This document shows positions 43,053 to 52,415 of a stretch of DNA of 64,000 nucleotides, piece after piece. Under the pieces are notes generated by a model, which saw only the letters and a list, made by a program, of their open reading frames with translations, was not told where the DNA came from and did not search any database. A program made the translations under genes and the position numbers. Each line of letters starts with the position of its first letter. Position 1 is the first letter of the stretch. Origin of the DNA: Planctomycetota bacterium (lineage in GTDB: Bacteria > Planctomycetota > B15-G4 > SIAN01); contig JAEUIC010000037.1 in NCBI GenBank assembly GCA_016795285.1, positions 53,177-117,176 of the forward strand. Reading direction: 5' to 3'.

Positions 43053-45389
43053 ATGGACGACGGCAAGCGGAACGCGCTCGGCGGCGCGCGGATCGGGATG
43101 GCGGGAGCGGCAGCGCTGCTCGCTGCAGGTTGTGGCGGCGGCGGCGGTGGCGGAGGCGGCGGCGGTGCCGTGACCGGCCTCTCGGCACCGAGCCAGCTCT
43201 CGGTGGTGACGCCCTCCGACGACGGCAACAGCTCGTCGCTGCACGCGCTCGACGTCGCCGACTTCCCGAGCGACGCCGACTACTTCGCCGACGGCACCAC
43301 GCGCAACGTCTACGACCCGTCGACGCAGCCGATCTCCACCGTGAACGGCATCCTCTGCATGCTGAAGCAGACGCGCTACAACGCGCTGGTCAACCGCGGC
43401 AACTACCTCGCGCAGGTCGACCAGGAAGCGTGCGGGATGGGCGACGGCGACGACTCCGACGGGCAGTCGAGCGGCGGCGCCGCGCAGCTCAGCAACTGGG
43501 TGGTGAACAGCCGCCGCGCCAACTCGAACGCCGCGCAGCTGGTCCGCTTCTGGGTGCCGCAGGGCGACCACACGATCCGCGGCAAGCTGCGCATCAACGA
43601 CGGCGTGAGCGACGCGAACCCGTTCGGCCGCTTCCAGCTCGACTTCGCCGCGGTCGACAACGTCGCGCCCGACATCGACGCCGCGACGATGTTCGGCTCG
43701 CTGAAGACGATCGACGTGCTGGCCGGCTACATCGGCTACGAGTTCTTCGAGAACGACGGCGACGTGAACGTCGCGCCGCAGCAGTTCGAGCACGCGCAGA
43801 CCGTGCAGGCGGCGGTCAACATGACCGCCGATCGCACCGCCGGCGTCGCGCGCATCCGCACCACCTACCGCAACAACTTCCCGCCGATGGGCGACAGCGG
43901 CATCCAGACCGAGGAGTTCCTGGTCGCCTTCGACGAGACCCACCTGCTGCGCCAGAAGGACGGCGGCGCCGAGCTCGCCTTCGCGCGCGGCGACTTCGAC
44001 GAGCGCGCGTGGCGCTACAACCTCTACCACGCCTCGGGCCCCGAGGCGGGCGAGCGGGTCGAGCTGAACAGCGGCTTCCCGTTCCGCGCGCAGGACGGCG
44101 AGTTCGGCCACCTCGGCTACTGGGGGATCTGGTCGCCGTCGGGCGCGCAGTTCCAGACCGGCGACATCATCGAGCGCCTCGAGTTCGGCAGCGACGCGAC
44201 CACCGCCTACTCGCTGGTCGTCGCGCCGGGCCGCCTCTCGCGCTACCTGCGCGACACGATCAACCTGAACGAGCTCGGCGGGACGACGTTCGAGTACGTC
44301 GAGTTCGACGGCATGAACCCGCCGGTCCGCTACCAGGTCGAGTACTCGTCCGGGCAGTTCCAGAAGCTCGCGCAGTGGGACGAGATGGACATGGAGTTCG
44401 TCGACCTCGGCTCGCCGGTGGCCATCGACACCGCGACGCTCGGCTTCGTCAACTTCTTCTCGCCGACGCTCGGCGGGCCGGTCTTCTACAAGGACGGCGA
44501 CACCTTCGTCACCGCCTACCAGCAGAGCTTCGTCGGCCCCGACGACGCGCTCTTCGGCGGCAACCCGACCGTGAACGTCTACGGCTACCTGCAGTGCCTG
44601 CAGCCCGACGTGTCGCAGGCGTCGGCCGAGATGGGCGACATCTACCTGCCCGACGCCACCGATCCGGCGTCGCCGGTCGAGTACGTGCTCGATCGCGCCA
44701 CCATGCAGCTCTACCACGGCTCGACCGTGCCGAACGACCCGACCACCAGCGTCGCCGGCCTCGCGCTCGGCGAGACGGTGACCAGCGGCCCCTACACGTG
44801 GGGCATGCGCAGCGGCCCGATGGTGGCGTCGACCAGCGGCTTCACGTCGGTCTACGACATCCTCGACGCCAACGAGTTCTTCGTGTGGGAGACCGGTCCG
44901 AACCCGTGGAACCAGTGGGTCGGCGCGCTCGACGGCAACGGCGATGCGGTGACGTTCGACCCGCCGCTGCAGTTCGCCTACGTCCACTCGCAGGCGAACG
45001 ACCGCAACGACGACCCGACCTTCGACGGCGCGACCTTCGTGCTGCAGTACGGCGGTCCGGGCGAGCTGCACGGCCTGCCCTACGACAGCCTCGATCTCGA
45101 CGGCGACACGGTGCCCGACCGCTGGTACCCGCTCGCCAACCTGGCGGACGGGATCCTGGTCGGCCCGACTGGCGTCGAGTACGTGGTGAAGGCGATCGAG
45201 GTGGAGCAGAACCTCGTCCTCGACGGCGCCGGCGCTCCGCAGTTGAACCTCGGCGGAGCGGCGATCCTCGCCCTGCCGGACGGCTCCTCCTACGTGGCGC
45301 CCGACAACGGCGACACGCCGGTGGTGACCGACGCGCCGGCCGTCATCGCGGGCGAGCTGCAGGGCGACCTGCAGGCGCTCGAGCAGTGA
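43053..45389 (+). CDS. Large secreted lipoprotein of unknown function
   Basis: 778 residues. A signal peptide with a lipobox (LLAAGC, Cys about 27) is followed by eleven consecutive Gly residues. The mature part is acidic and aromatic-rich with no Cys-rich or catalytic motif I recognise; it has ILCMLKQTRYNALVNRGNYLAQVDQEACG near the start, several WxIWSPSG / FVNFFSPTLGGPVFYKDGDTFV strands and a C-terminal DLDGDTVPDRWYPL calcium-loop-like segment. Probably an outer-membrane or surface protein. The 250-base leader region (42803-43052) holds only the upstream terminator and no clear promoter. Confidence 0.7.
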   Translation: MDDGKRNALGGARIGMAGAAALLAAGCGGGGGGGGGGGAVTGLSAPSQLSVVTPSDDGNSSSLHALDVADFPSDADYFADGTTRNVYDPSTQPISTVNGILCMLKQTRYNALVNRGNYLAQVDQEACGMGDGDDSDGQSSGGAAQLSNWVVNSRRANSNAAQLVRFWVPQGDHTIRGKLRINDGVSDANPFGRFQLDFAAVDNVAPDIDAATMFGSLKTIDVLAGYIGYEFFENDGDVNVAPQQFEHAQTVQAAVNMTADRTAGVARIRTTYRNNFPPMGDSGIQTEEFLVAFDETHLLRQKDGGAELAFARGDFDERAWRYNLYHASGPEAGERVELNSGFPFRAQDGEFGHLGYWGIWSPSGAQFQTGDIIERLEFGSDATTAYSLVVAPGRLSRYLRDTINLNELGGTTFEYVEFDGMNPPVRYQVEYSSGQFQKLAQWDEMDMEFVDLGSPVAIDTATLGFVNFFSPTLGGPVFYKDGDTFVTAYQQSFVGPDDALFGGNPTVNVYGYLQCLQPDVSQASAEMGDIYLPDATDPASPVEYVLDRATMQLYHGSTVPNDPTTSVAGLALGETVTSGPYTWGMRSGPMVASTSGFTSVYDILDANEFFVWETGPNPWNQWVGALDGNGDAVTFDPPLQFAYVHSQANDRNDDPTFDGATFVLQYGGPGELHGLPYDSLDLDGDTVPDRWYPLANLADGILVGPTGVEYVVKAIEVEQNLVLDGAGAPQLNLGGAAILALPDGSSYVAPDNGDTPVVTDAPAVIAGELQGDLQALEQ

Positions 45390-45477
45390 CGCCCACGCCA
45401 GCTAGCCCCTGACGCAGTGAACTTCCGGCGCGGCCGCCCGCAGCCGCGGGAGCCGCGCCGACGCATCGGTTCGCAGG

Positions 45478-45517
45478 TCGGGCCGGAGGCCGATGGGACT
45501 CCGGCCCGATCCTTTTC
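45478..45517 (+). terminator. Rho-independent terminator
   Basis: Perfect 11-bp stem TCGGGCCGGAG (45478-45488) with CTCCGGCCCGA (45499-45509), 10-base loop, followed by TCCTTTTC. This is the best-formed terminator in the window, 89 bases past the lipoprotein stop. Confidence 0.8.
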
Positions 45518-45613
45518 CCGCGCGCGCCGGTAGTGCGCGCGCGACGCGCTAGATTGCGTCGCCACCCCGGCACGCCGCCCTGCGCGGCGCAAAGCCCCAC
45601 CATCGGAGCCGAC

Positions 45614-46717
45614 ATGGGCCTCTTCGCGAAGCTGCGCGGCGAGCTGATCGACATCATCGAGTGGATCGACGACTCGCGGCACACGCTGGTCTGGCGCTTC
45701 CCCCGCTACCAGAACGAGATCAAGAACGGCGCGCAGCTGATCGTGCGGCCGGGGCAGGTCGCCGTGTTCGTGACGCAGGGGCGCATCGCCGACGTCTTCG
45801 AGCCCGGCCACTTCGAGCTCACCACGCGCAACCTGCCGATCCTCTCGACGCTCGCCGGCTGGAAGCACGGCTTCGACAGCCCGTTCAAGTCGGAGGTCTA
45901 CTTCGTCTCCACGCGCCAGGTGACCGACCTCAAGTGGGGCACGCCCAATCCGATCATGCTGCGCGATCCCGACTTCGGGCCGATCCGGCTGCGCGCGTTC
46001 GGGACCTATTCGCTGAAGGCCGCCGATCCGAAGGTGCTCTTGAAGGAGCTGGTCGGCACCGACGGCGTCTTCGCGACCGACGAGCTCGAGACGCTGCTGC
46101 GCTCCACCATCGGGACCGCCTTCGCCGAGCGGCTCGCTTCGAGCCAGATCGCCGCGCTCGACCTCGCGCGCAGCTACCAGCAGCTCTCCGACCAGCTGAA
46201 GAAGGACGTGGTCGCGAAGATCGACGACGAGTACGGCCTCGACGTGCCGCAGCTCGCCATCGTGAACATCTCCTTCCCCGAGGAGGTCGAGAAGGCGCTC
46301 GACGCGCGCGCGTCGATGGGCGTGATCGGCGACCTGCAGCGCTTCCAGCAGTACCAGGTCGGCAAGAGCCTGCCGGAGATGGCCGCGGCCGGTGGCGCCG
46401 CCGGCGACGGCATGGGGCTCGGGATGGGCTTCGCGCTGGCGCAGCAGATGGCGCGCGGGATGGCGCCCGGCGCGGCCGCTCCCGCCGCGAGCGCCCCGCC
46501 GCCGCCGCCCCCCGCCGCGTGGCACGTCGCCGACGCGGGCGTGACGCACGGGCCGTGGAGCGCGGCGCAGCTCGAGGAGGCGATCGCCGCCGGCCGCGTG
46601 CGCGGCGACACGCTGGTCTGGTCGGCCGGCATGGCGGGCTGGGCCGCGGCGGCCACGCTGCCGTCGCTCGCGGCGCGCTTCGCCGCGCGGCCGCCGCCGC
46701 CGCCGCCGGCTCGCTGA
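45614..46717 (+). CDS. SPFH/Band-7 domain protein with C-terminal GYF_2 domain
   Basis: 367 residues. Residues about 1-270 form an SPFH-type domain (LIVRPGQVAVFVTQGRIADVFEPGHFELTTRNLPIL, LRAFGTYSLKAADPKVLLKELVG) of the YdjI/virion-core-like branch without a transmembrane helix. A Gly/Met/Ala segment and a run of seven prolines lead to a GYF_2/DUF4339 domain (about 295-355, WHVADAGVTHGPWSAAQLEEAIAAGRV...DTLVWSAGMAGW). SPFH proteins form rings or scaffolds at membranes. The gene 13 bases downstream, a double zinc-ribbon membrane protein, is its likely partner. Confidence 0.85.
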   Translation: MGLFAKLRGELIDIIEWIDDSRHTLVWRFPRYQNEIKNGAQLIVRPGQVAVFVTQGRIADVFEPGHFELTTRNLPILSTLAGWKHGFDSPFKSEVYFVSTRQVTDLKWGTPNPIMLRDPDFGPIRLRAFGTYSLKAADPKVLLKELVGTDGVFATDELETLLRSTIGTAFAERLASSQIAALDLARSYQQLSDQLKKDVVAKIDDEYGLDVPQLAIVNISFPEEVEKALDARASMGVIGDLQRFQQYQVGKSLPEMAAAGGAAGDGMGLGMGFALAQQMARGMAPGAAAPAASAPPPPPPAAWHVADAGVTHGPWSAAQLEEAIAAGRVRGDTLVWSAGMAGWAAAATLPSLAARFAARPPPPPPAR

Positions 46718-46730
46718 GTCGCCGCCCCGC

Positions 46731-47903
46731 ATGCCGCCGCTCGACGCCCCGCCGCCCGCCGACGAGGAGATCGACGGGCCGCCGCTCGCACCGCCGCCGC
46801 TGCCCGCCGAGGACGAGGCGACGCGCCGCGCGGCCGGCCGCTCGTTCCCCTGCCTCGGCTGCGGCGCCGACCTCGAGTTCGATCCGCGCGCGCAGGCGCC
46901 GAAGTGCCCCTACTGCGGCCACGTCGCGGCGCTCGAGACGGGCGGCGCGCCGGTCGCCGAGCGCGACCTCGCCACCGCGCTCGACAAGGCCGCGCAGAAG
47001 CGCCACGCGCCGGACTCGGGGACGCCGCTGCACGAGGTGAGCTGCGGCGCGTGCGGCGCCGTCGTGCAGTTCGCCGGCGCGCTCACGGCGACCGCCTGCC
47101 CCTACTGCAGCCAGCCGATCCAGCGCGAGGGCGTGCACGACTCGACGCAGCGGCTGCCCGTGGACGGCGTGATCCCGTTCCAGGTGGAGGACGCGAAGGC
47201 GCGCGCCAACCTCGGCGCGTGGACGGCGTCGCGCTGGTTCCTGCCGAGCGAGCTGAAGAAGAGCGGCATCGCCGCGGCGTTCCAGGGCGTCTACCTCCCG
47301 TTCTTCACCTTCGACGCGCTGACCGCCAACTCCTACAGCGGGCTGCGCGGCGACCACTACACGGTGACGGTCGGCAGCGGCAAGAACCGCCGCACGATCC
47401 GCCGCACGCGCTGGCGCCCCGCCGCCGGCAGCTTCCGCCGCTTCTTCGACGACACGCTCGAGTGCGCCGGCAGCGGCCTGCCCGAGAAGCAGATGAGCGC
47501 GCTCGAGCCGTGGCCGCTCAAGGGCTGCCAGCCGTTCCGCGCCGAGTTCCTCGCCGGCTTCTTCGCCCGCACCTACGAACGGCCGCTCGCCGACTGCTTC
47601 TCCGGCGCGAAGAAGCGCATGGAGGCGGCGATCGAGGCCGACGTGCGCAGCCGCATCGGCGGCGACGTGCAGCGCATCTTCTCGCTCTCGACCGGCTGGT
47701 CGGCGCTCTCCTACAAGCACCTCCTGCTGCCGGTCTGGATGGCGAGCTACCGCTTCCGCGAGAAGAACTACCGCATCGTGGTGAACGCCGCGACCGGCGA
47801 GGTGCAGGGCGAGCGGCCGTGGAGCGCGGCGAAGATCGCGGCGCTGGTGGTCGGCATCCTCGCGGTCGTGGCGGCGATCGTGCTGGTCGCGCAGTCGCGC
47901 TGA
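46731..47903 (+). CDS. Zinc-ribbon membrane protein, partner of the SPFH protein
   Basis: 390 residues. Pro/Asp-rich start, then two zinc ribbons: C-x2-C...C-x2-C at about 40-62 (FPCLGCGADLEF..PKCPYCG) and at about 105-130 (VSCGACGAVVQF..TACPYCSQPI). The middle (about 140-350) is a conserved alpha/beta region with LPVDGVIPFQVEDAKARANLGAW and YLPFFTFDALTANSYSG; one transmembrane helix closes the protein (about 362-385). Similar zinc-ribbon proteins are often encoded next to SPFH genes and are loosely annotated as primosomal-N-like. Function unknown; it may tie the SPFH scaffold to membranes. Confidence 0.75.
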   Translation: MPPLDAPPPADEEIDGPPLAPPPLPAEDEATRRAAGRSFPCLGCGADLEFDPRAQAPKCPYCGHVAALETGGAPVAERDLATALDKAAQKRHAPDSGTPLHEVSCGACGAVVQFAGALTATACPYCSQPIQREGVHDSTQRLPVDGVIPFQVEDAKARANLGAWTASRWFLPSELKKSGIAAAFQGVYLPFFTFDALTANSYSGLRGDHYTVTVGSGKNRRTIRRTRWRPAAGSFRRFFDDTLECAGSGLPEKQMSALEPWPLKGCQPFRAEFLAGFFARTYERPLADCFSGAKKRMEAAIEADVRSRIGGDVQRIFSLSTGWSALSYKHLLLPVWMASYRFREKNYRIVVNAATGEVQGERPWSAAKIAALVVGILAVVAAIVLVAQSR

Positions 47904-47917
47904 ACGGGGAGCGATCG

Positions 47918-48589
47918 ATGCTGACGCGCGTGCTCGAGCCCGAGGTGATGGAGAGCGAGGAGGAGGCGCGCGACTACGACGCGATGGACCACTCGGCGGT
48001 GAACGCGTCGTTCGTCGCCGACCTCCTCGCGCAGGCGCCGCCGCGCGGGGCGTTCGACGGCCCGCTCCTCGACCTCGGCAGCGGCACCGCGCAGATCCCG
48101 ATCGCGCTCTGCCGCCGCTCGCCCGAGGCGATCGTCGTGGCGACCGACCTCGCCGAGTCGATGCTCGCGCTGGCGCGCCGCAACGTCGCCGCGGCCGGCC
48201 TCGCCGCGCGCATCGAGGTGCGCCGCGCCGACGGCAAGCGCCTCCCGTTCGCCGACGGCGCGTTCGCGGCGACCGTCAGCAACAGCATCGTCCACCACAT
48301 CCCCGAGCCGAGCGACGTGCTGGCCGAGGCGCTGCGCGTCACGCGACGCGGCGGGCTGCTCTTCTTCCGCGACCTGCTGCGGCCCGAGAGCGACGCAGAG
48401 GTGCGCCAGCTAGTCGCCACCTACGCGGCCGGCGCCAACGACCACCAGCGCGCGCTCTTCGACGCGAGCCTGCGCGCCGCCCTCTCGCTCGCGGAGGTGC
48501 GCGAACGGGTCGCCGCGCTCGGCCTCTGCACCGAGTGCGTGCAGGCGACCAGCGACCGCCACTGGACCTTCGCTGCGCGCGTCCGCTGA
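47918..48589 (+). CDS. Class I SAM-dependent methyltransferase
   Basis: 223 residues. Motif I LLDLGSGTAQIPIALC, acidic end of strand two ATDLAESMLALARRN, motif II/III region ADGKRLPFADGAFAATVSNSIVHHIPEPSDVLAEALRVTRRGGLLFFRDL are typical of the Methyltransf_11 group. Substrate cannot be inferred. GGGGAG ribosome site, 14 bases after the zinc-ribbon gene, so it ends that operon. Confidence 0.85.
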   Translation: MLTRVLEPEVMESEEEARDYDAMDHSAVNASFVADLLAQAPPRGAFDGPLLDLGSGTAQIPIALCRRSPEAIVVATDLAESMLALARRNVAAAGLAARIEVRRADGKRLPFADGAFAATVSNSIVHHIPEPSDVLAEALRVTRRGGLLFFRDLLRPESDAEVRQLVATYAAGANDHQRALFDASLRAALSLAEVRERVAALGLCTECVQATSDRHWTFAARVR

Positions 48590-48622
48590 CGGCCGACGGC
48601 GCCGTGCCGCTCGGCGCTCCGC

Positions 48623-50800
48623 TCAGAAGCGCAGCGTCCAGCCGAGCTTCACGGCGACCTCGGTGTCGAGCGGGAGGAGGCTGCCGGGCTCGCGCGACCA
48701 GCCGTGGTTCACCACCAGGAACGCCTCGCGGCCGGGCGCCACGATCCACCAGAGGCGGCTGTTCACGCTGACGGTGTCGCTCAGGTTGTCGTGCTGGACG
48801 AAGTTCGACCAGACCACGTCCTGCGTGAACTGCACCGCAACCCTGAGCCGCGTGACGCGCGCGACGAAGCTGCCGCCGGCGAGGTTGGCGTCGGTGCGCT
48901 CCCAATCGAGCGCCGCGTTCCACCAGCGGTTCGGCCGCACCGCGACGCTCGCGTTCAAGTCGTAGCTGCGCCCGTCCCAGAAGCCGCCGGAGGACCCGCC
49001 GAGCTCGAGCTGCAGCGGCCGCCCCTCGCTGCTCTCGAGCTTGCCGCCGAGCCGCGCGAAGCGATGGCCGTCGGCCGGGATCACCACCCCGTCGACGATC
49101 TCGAACGGCGCGTCGAGGTGCTCGTAGCTGCTCGAGGCGGTGAGCTGCGCCGAGTCGCCCTCCTGGAACTCGGCGCCGAGCAGCGTGAAGTCGAGCTGCG
49201 ACGTCTCGGTGCGATTGCCGAGGTCGGTGTAGAGGAGCGGCCGCGCGCCGAAGGTCCACTGCCGCACCAGGCCGCCGCCGCGCGGCTGCCAGAAGAGGCG
49301 CCCCTCGTAGCGCTTCACGTCGGTGCGCCGCACGAAGCCGAGCTTCGGCGCGAACTCCTCCTCGAGCACCGTGACGTTCGCGCCGAGGTCGTACTCGTCG
49401 TTGGGCAGCGCGAGCGCGGCGTGGCCGGCGAGCCCTTCGCCGCCCTCCCCCACCTGCTCGGTCGCGAGCAGCCAGCTCGAGAAGCGCAGGCTCTGGTCGC
49501 CGAGGAAGTCCTCGCGGCGGAAGTTGAAGTCGGCGCCGTAGGTGCCGGCGCGCCCCTCGCCGAGCGGGTCGCCCTGCGTGACGATCACGCCGGCGTCCGA
49601 CTCGGCGAAGAGGTTCTTCGAGAAGCGCCCCGCGAAGAGGTTCTGCGCGTCGAGCTCGTGGCGATCGCCCGCCTGCACGTCGAGCAGCCCGAAGGAGAAG
49701 GAGTCGGTGCGGCCGGTCAGCTTCAGCGCCGCGTCGAGCGGCACCGGCGCGCCCGCGCCGTCGATGCCGATGCGCCGCGAGAAGAAGGGGAGCACCTCGG
49801 GCGAGCCGCCGAAACGGCTGTTCGCCCCGAACGTGAAGTTGCCCGCCTCCTCGAGGAAGAAGTCGCGCTTCTCGGGGAAGAAGAGCGGGAAGCGTGTGAG
49901 GTTGACGCGCCGCTCGTCGACCTCGGTCTCGGCGAAGTCGGTGTTGACCGACGCCGCGAGCTTCACGTTCGGCGTCAAGCGCCAGAAGAGGTCGAAGCCG
50001 ACGTCGCCGGTCGTGAAGGAGCGCTCGGCGGCGCGCTGTCGCGAATGGCGCGCGACCGCGAACGGCACCACGTCCAGGCCGAGCGACTGCTCGAGGTCGT
50101 GGATCCCGGTGAGCGTGCCGCCGTTGCTCATCGCGAAGAAGGAGCGGCGCGGGTCGGGGCTCGCCCAGACGATCGACTCGTTGCGCCGCCGCAGCCGCCG
50201 CACCACGTTGAAGCCGAAGCGGTCGGTCGCCGGATCGAAGGAGATCGACTGCAGCGGGATCTCGCACTCCGCCTCCCAGCCCGTCTCGGTCACGCGCGAG
50301 TGGCCGTGCCAGATCGCGTCCCACTGCTTGTTGAAGTCGGAGCCGTTGCGGGTGATGAGCGCGTCGCCGCGCCCGCCGGCCGGGCCGATCTGGAACCAGT
50401 AGGCGTTGCGCCGGTCGTGGTACGGATCGAACCAGAACTCGACGCGGTCGTCGGGATCGAGCACCGCGTCGCGCTTGCTCTGGGTGGCGCGGATCAGGTG
50501 GGGTTCGCGATCGTGGCAGCGGATGCCGACGTAGAGCGTCGTCGCGTCGTAGGCGAGCAGGATCTCGGTCGCTTCGCTGCCGGGAGCGCCGACGTCGGGC
50601 TCGAGCTGCCGCAGGTCGTCGAGGCGGGTCGCCTGCGCCCAGAGCGGCTCGTCGAGCGCGCCGTCGATGGCGGGCCGCGCCACCGCGTCGGGCCGCCGCC
50701 AGAGCGGTGCGCTCGGGGTCGGGCGCGGCGCGTCGTCTTGCCCGACCGGCATCAGCGCGGCAGACGCGGCGACGATCGAGGCGGTCAGCGAAGTCGACAC
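48623..50800 (-). CDS. DUF5916 outer-membrane-barrel-like protein with CBM9-like N-terminal domain
   Basis: 725 residues, GTG start, short signal peptide. Residues about 38-225 are a CBM9-like beta-sandwich (PAIDGALDEPLWAQATRL, LLAYDATTLYVGIRCHDREP, DDRVEFWFDPYHDRRNAYWFQIGPAGGRGDALI, GWEAECEIPLQSISF). The rest matches DUF5916: FPLFFPEKRDFFLEEAGNFTFG, FFSRRIGIDG and a C-terminal run of amphipathic strands ending in an aromatic residue (LGWTLRF), as in outer-membrane barrels. Members are common in marine and soil bacteria and are of unknown transport or binding role. Confidence 0.85.
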   Translation of the reverse strand: MSTSLTASIVAASAALMPVGQDDAPRPTPSAPLWRRPDAVARPAIDGALDEPLWAQATRLDDLRQLEPDVGAPGSEATEILLAYDATTLYVGIRCHDREPHLIRATQSKRDAVLDPDDRVEFWFDPYHDRRNAYWFQIGPAGGRGDALITRNGSDFNKQWDAIWHGHSRVTETGWEAECEIPLQSISFDPATDRFGFNVVRRLRRRNESIVWASPDPRRSFFAMSNGGTLTGIHDLEQSLGLDVVPFAVARHSRQRAAERSFTTGDVGFDLFWRLTPNVKLAASVNTDFAETEVDERRVNLTRFPLFFPEKRDFFLEEAGNFTFGANSRFGGSPEVLPFFSRRIGIDGAGAPVPLDAALKLTGRTDSFSFGLLDVQAGDRHELDAQNLFAGRFSKNLFAESDAGVIVTQGDPLGEGRAGTYGADFNFRREDFLGDQSLRFSSWLLATEQVGEGGEGLAGHAALALPNDEYDLGANVTVLEEEFAPKLGFVRRTDVKRYEGRLFWQPRGGGLVRQWTFGARPLLYTDLGNRTETSQLDFTLLGAEFQEGDSAQLTASSSYEHLDAPFEIVDGVVIPADGHRFARLGGKLESSEGRPLQLELGGSSGGFWDGRSYDLNASVAVRPNRWWNAALDWERTDANLAGGSFVARVTRLRVAVQFTQDVVWSNFVQHDNLSDTVSVNSRLWWIVAPGREAFLVVNHGWSREPGSLLPLDTEVAVKLGWTLRF

Positions 50801-50862
50801 GCGGCGCGCACGCTCCCGGGGGGAAGAGGGCGCGCCACTCTACGACTGCGCGGGCGGCCGGT

Positions 50863-51573
50863 TCAGCGCCGCACGCTCTTCAGCAGCGCCTCGCCGAGGC
50901 TGCAGGCGAACCAGGCATCGCCTTCGGGATCGTCGCGGCCGAACTCCGCCGCGCGCCGCCAGCCGATCGCCAGCGCGTAGAGCGCGTGGATCACCTTCAT
51001 CACCGAGAGCTCGAAGGCCAGTCGGCGCAGCGGATCGTGCTTCGCCGCCGCCGCTTCGAGCAGCAGCGCCCAGCGCTTGCGGAACGCCATCGGGAAGAGC
51101 GCGACGCGACCGACGTCGGCCGCGGTGAGTTGCTGCAGCGCCCGGTAGTCGCGCACGAGGTCGTCGATGGCGATCGACGGATCGCCGTAGCTGCCGCCGT
51201 CAGTCGACTCGGTCAGCGCGCCCGCCAGCACCAGCAGCACCTCGAGCTCGTCGCCCGACGGATCGTCGCGGCTGTCGCGCCGCTGCCCGCTGTGGCGCGC
51301 CAGCGCGACGGCGGCGAGCAGCTCGTCGCCCGACGCCTCGTGGCCGCCGGCCTCGTCGAGCGGACGCACCGGCGGCGCCAGCGCGAGCGCGCCGTCGTGA
51401 TGCTCCAAGTGGCCGAGCGCCCGCTGCACCAGGAAGACCAACGCGCGCGCGAGCGGCGTCTCCTGCGGCTCGAGACGATCGAGCACGCGGACGAGCTGCT
51501 GGAAGATGCGCAGCCACTTGCGCGCCCGGGAACGCGCGACGCCGAGCGCGCCGCGGTCGGTGGAGAGCTGCAT
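50863..51573 (-). CDS. Unknown helical protein
   Basis: 236 residues, soluble, mostly alpha-helical with conserved-looking segments WLRIFQQLVRVLDRLEPQETPLARALVFLVQRALGHLEHH and LFPMAFRKRWALLLEAAAAKHDPLRRLAFELSVMKVIHALYALAIGWRRA. No metal motif or membrane segment. Start ATG 51573 with GGAG eight bases upstream. It lies between the DUF5916 gene and a tyrosine phosphatase gene on the same strand. Family not recognised. Confidence 0.6.
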   Translation of the reverse strand: MQLSTDRGALGVARSRARKWLRIFQQLVRVLDRLEPQETPLARALVFLVQRALGHLEHHDGALALAPPVRPLDEAGGHEASGDELLAAVALARHSGQRRDSRDDPSGDELEVLLVLAGALTESTDGGSYGDPSIAIDDLVRDYRALQQLTAADVGRVALFPMAFRKRWALLLEAAAAKHDPLRRLAFELSVMKVIHALYALAIGWRRAAEFGRDDPEGDAWFACSLGEALLKSVRR

Positions 51574-51703
51574 CGCGAGGCTCCGTGCGCGCGGCCCGAT
51601 CGGACGTCTCCGAAGGGCGGACGCGCTGCGGCACTCGTCGGCAGCCGTGCGCGGCGACTTGAGCACGCTTTTCTCGACCAGCCAGCCGATCGGCTCCGCG
51701 GCT

Positions 51704-52252
51704 TCAGCTCGACGGCGTGGCGGGCGGCTCCGGCGCCGGCTCGAGCAGCGCGTCGACCAGCCCGGCACACGCCTCGTCGAGCAGCGCGAAGAGCTCGGCG
51801 AAGCGGCCGTCGAGGTAGGGGTCGGGAACGTCCTCGAGCCCGCTCGCGCCGTAGTGCAGCAGGAGCTCGAGGCGGGCGCGCCGCTGCGGCCAAGCGGCGA
51901 GGCGGCGCAGCACCGGCCGATCGACGGCGACGATCCGCTCGAACTGCTCGAAGTCCTCCGCCACCACGCCGCGGCAGGTGAGCCCGGCGGCGTCGATGCC
52001 GTGGTGCGCCAGCACGGCGAGCGTGTCGGGGTGGGCCGGGCCGCCGGGGTGGAACGGGTGGGTGCCGGCCGAATCGACGACGATCCGCCCCGCCGCCCCG
52101 CGGCGCGCCGCATGGTGTCTCACCAGCGCATGCGCCATCGGCGAGCGGCAGAGGTTGCCGGCGCAGACGATCAGCACGCGGCGCGGCGCGGCGGTGGGCG
52201 CGGCGGCGCTCGGTTCGGGAGCGGGAACGGGAGCGGGAGCGGCGCGATCCAT
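51704..52252 (-). CDS. Low-molecular-weight protein-tyrosine phosphatase family protein
   Basis: 182 residues. After an Ala/Pro-rich start, VLIVCAGNLCRSPMAHAL is the CX5R phosphate loop (Cys30, Arg36), and EDVPDPYLDGRF carries the DP general acid loop near the C-terminus. It removes phosphate from protein tyrosines in the cytosol; in Gram-negatives relatives act with exopolysaccharide kinases, and others are arsenate reductases. No such partner is nearby. The N-terminal 20 residues may be excess if translation starts later. Confidence 0.88.
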   Translation of the reverse strand: MDRAAPAPVPAPEPSAAAPTAAPRRVLIVCAGNLCRSPMAHALVRHHAARRGAAGRIVVDSAGTHPFHPGGPAHPDTLAVLAHHGIDAAGLTCRGVVAEDFEQFERIVAVDRPVLRRLAAWPQRRARLELLLHYGASGLEDVPDPYLDGRFAELFALLDEACAGLVDALLEPAPEPPATPSS

Positions 52253-52415
52253 GCCGCGAGCATGCCGCTCGCGCGCGCGAGCGCCAACGCAGCGCGCCGG
52301 GAAGCCGCGCGCGGCGGGCTATCATCCGCCGCCTTCGCGGAGCCTGCCCGCCCCGCCGCTCGCGTGCCGCGTGCACGCGCCCCATTCCGAAGCCCCCCGA
52401 AAGCGAGTTGCCGCC

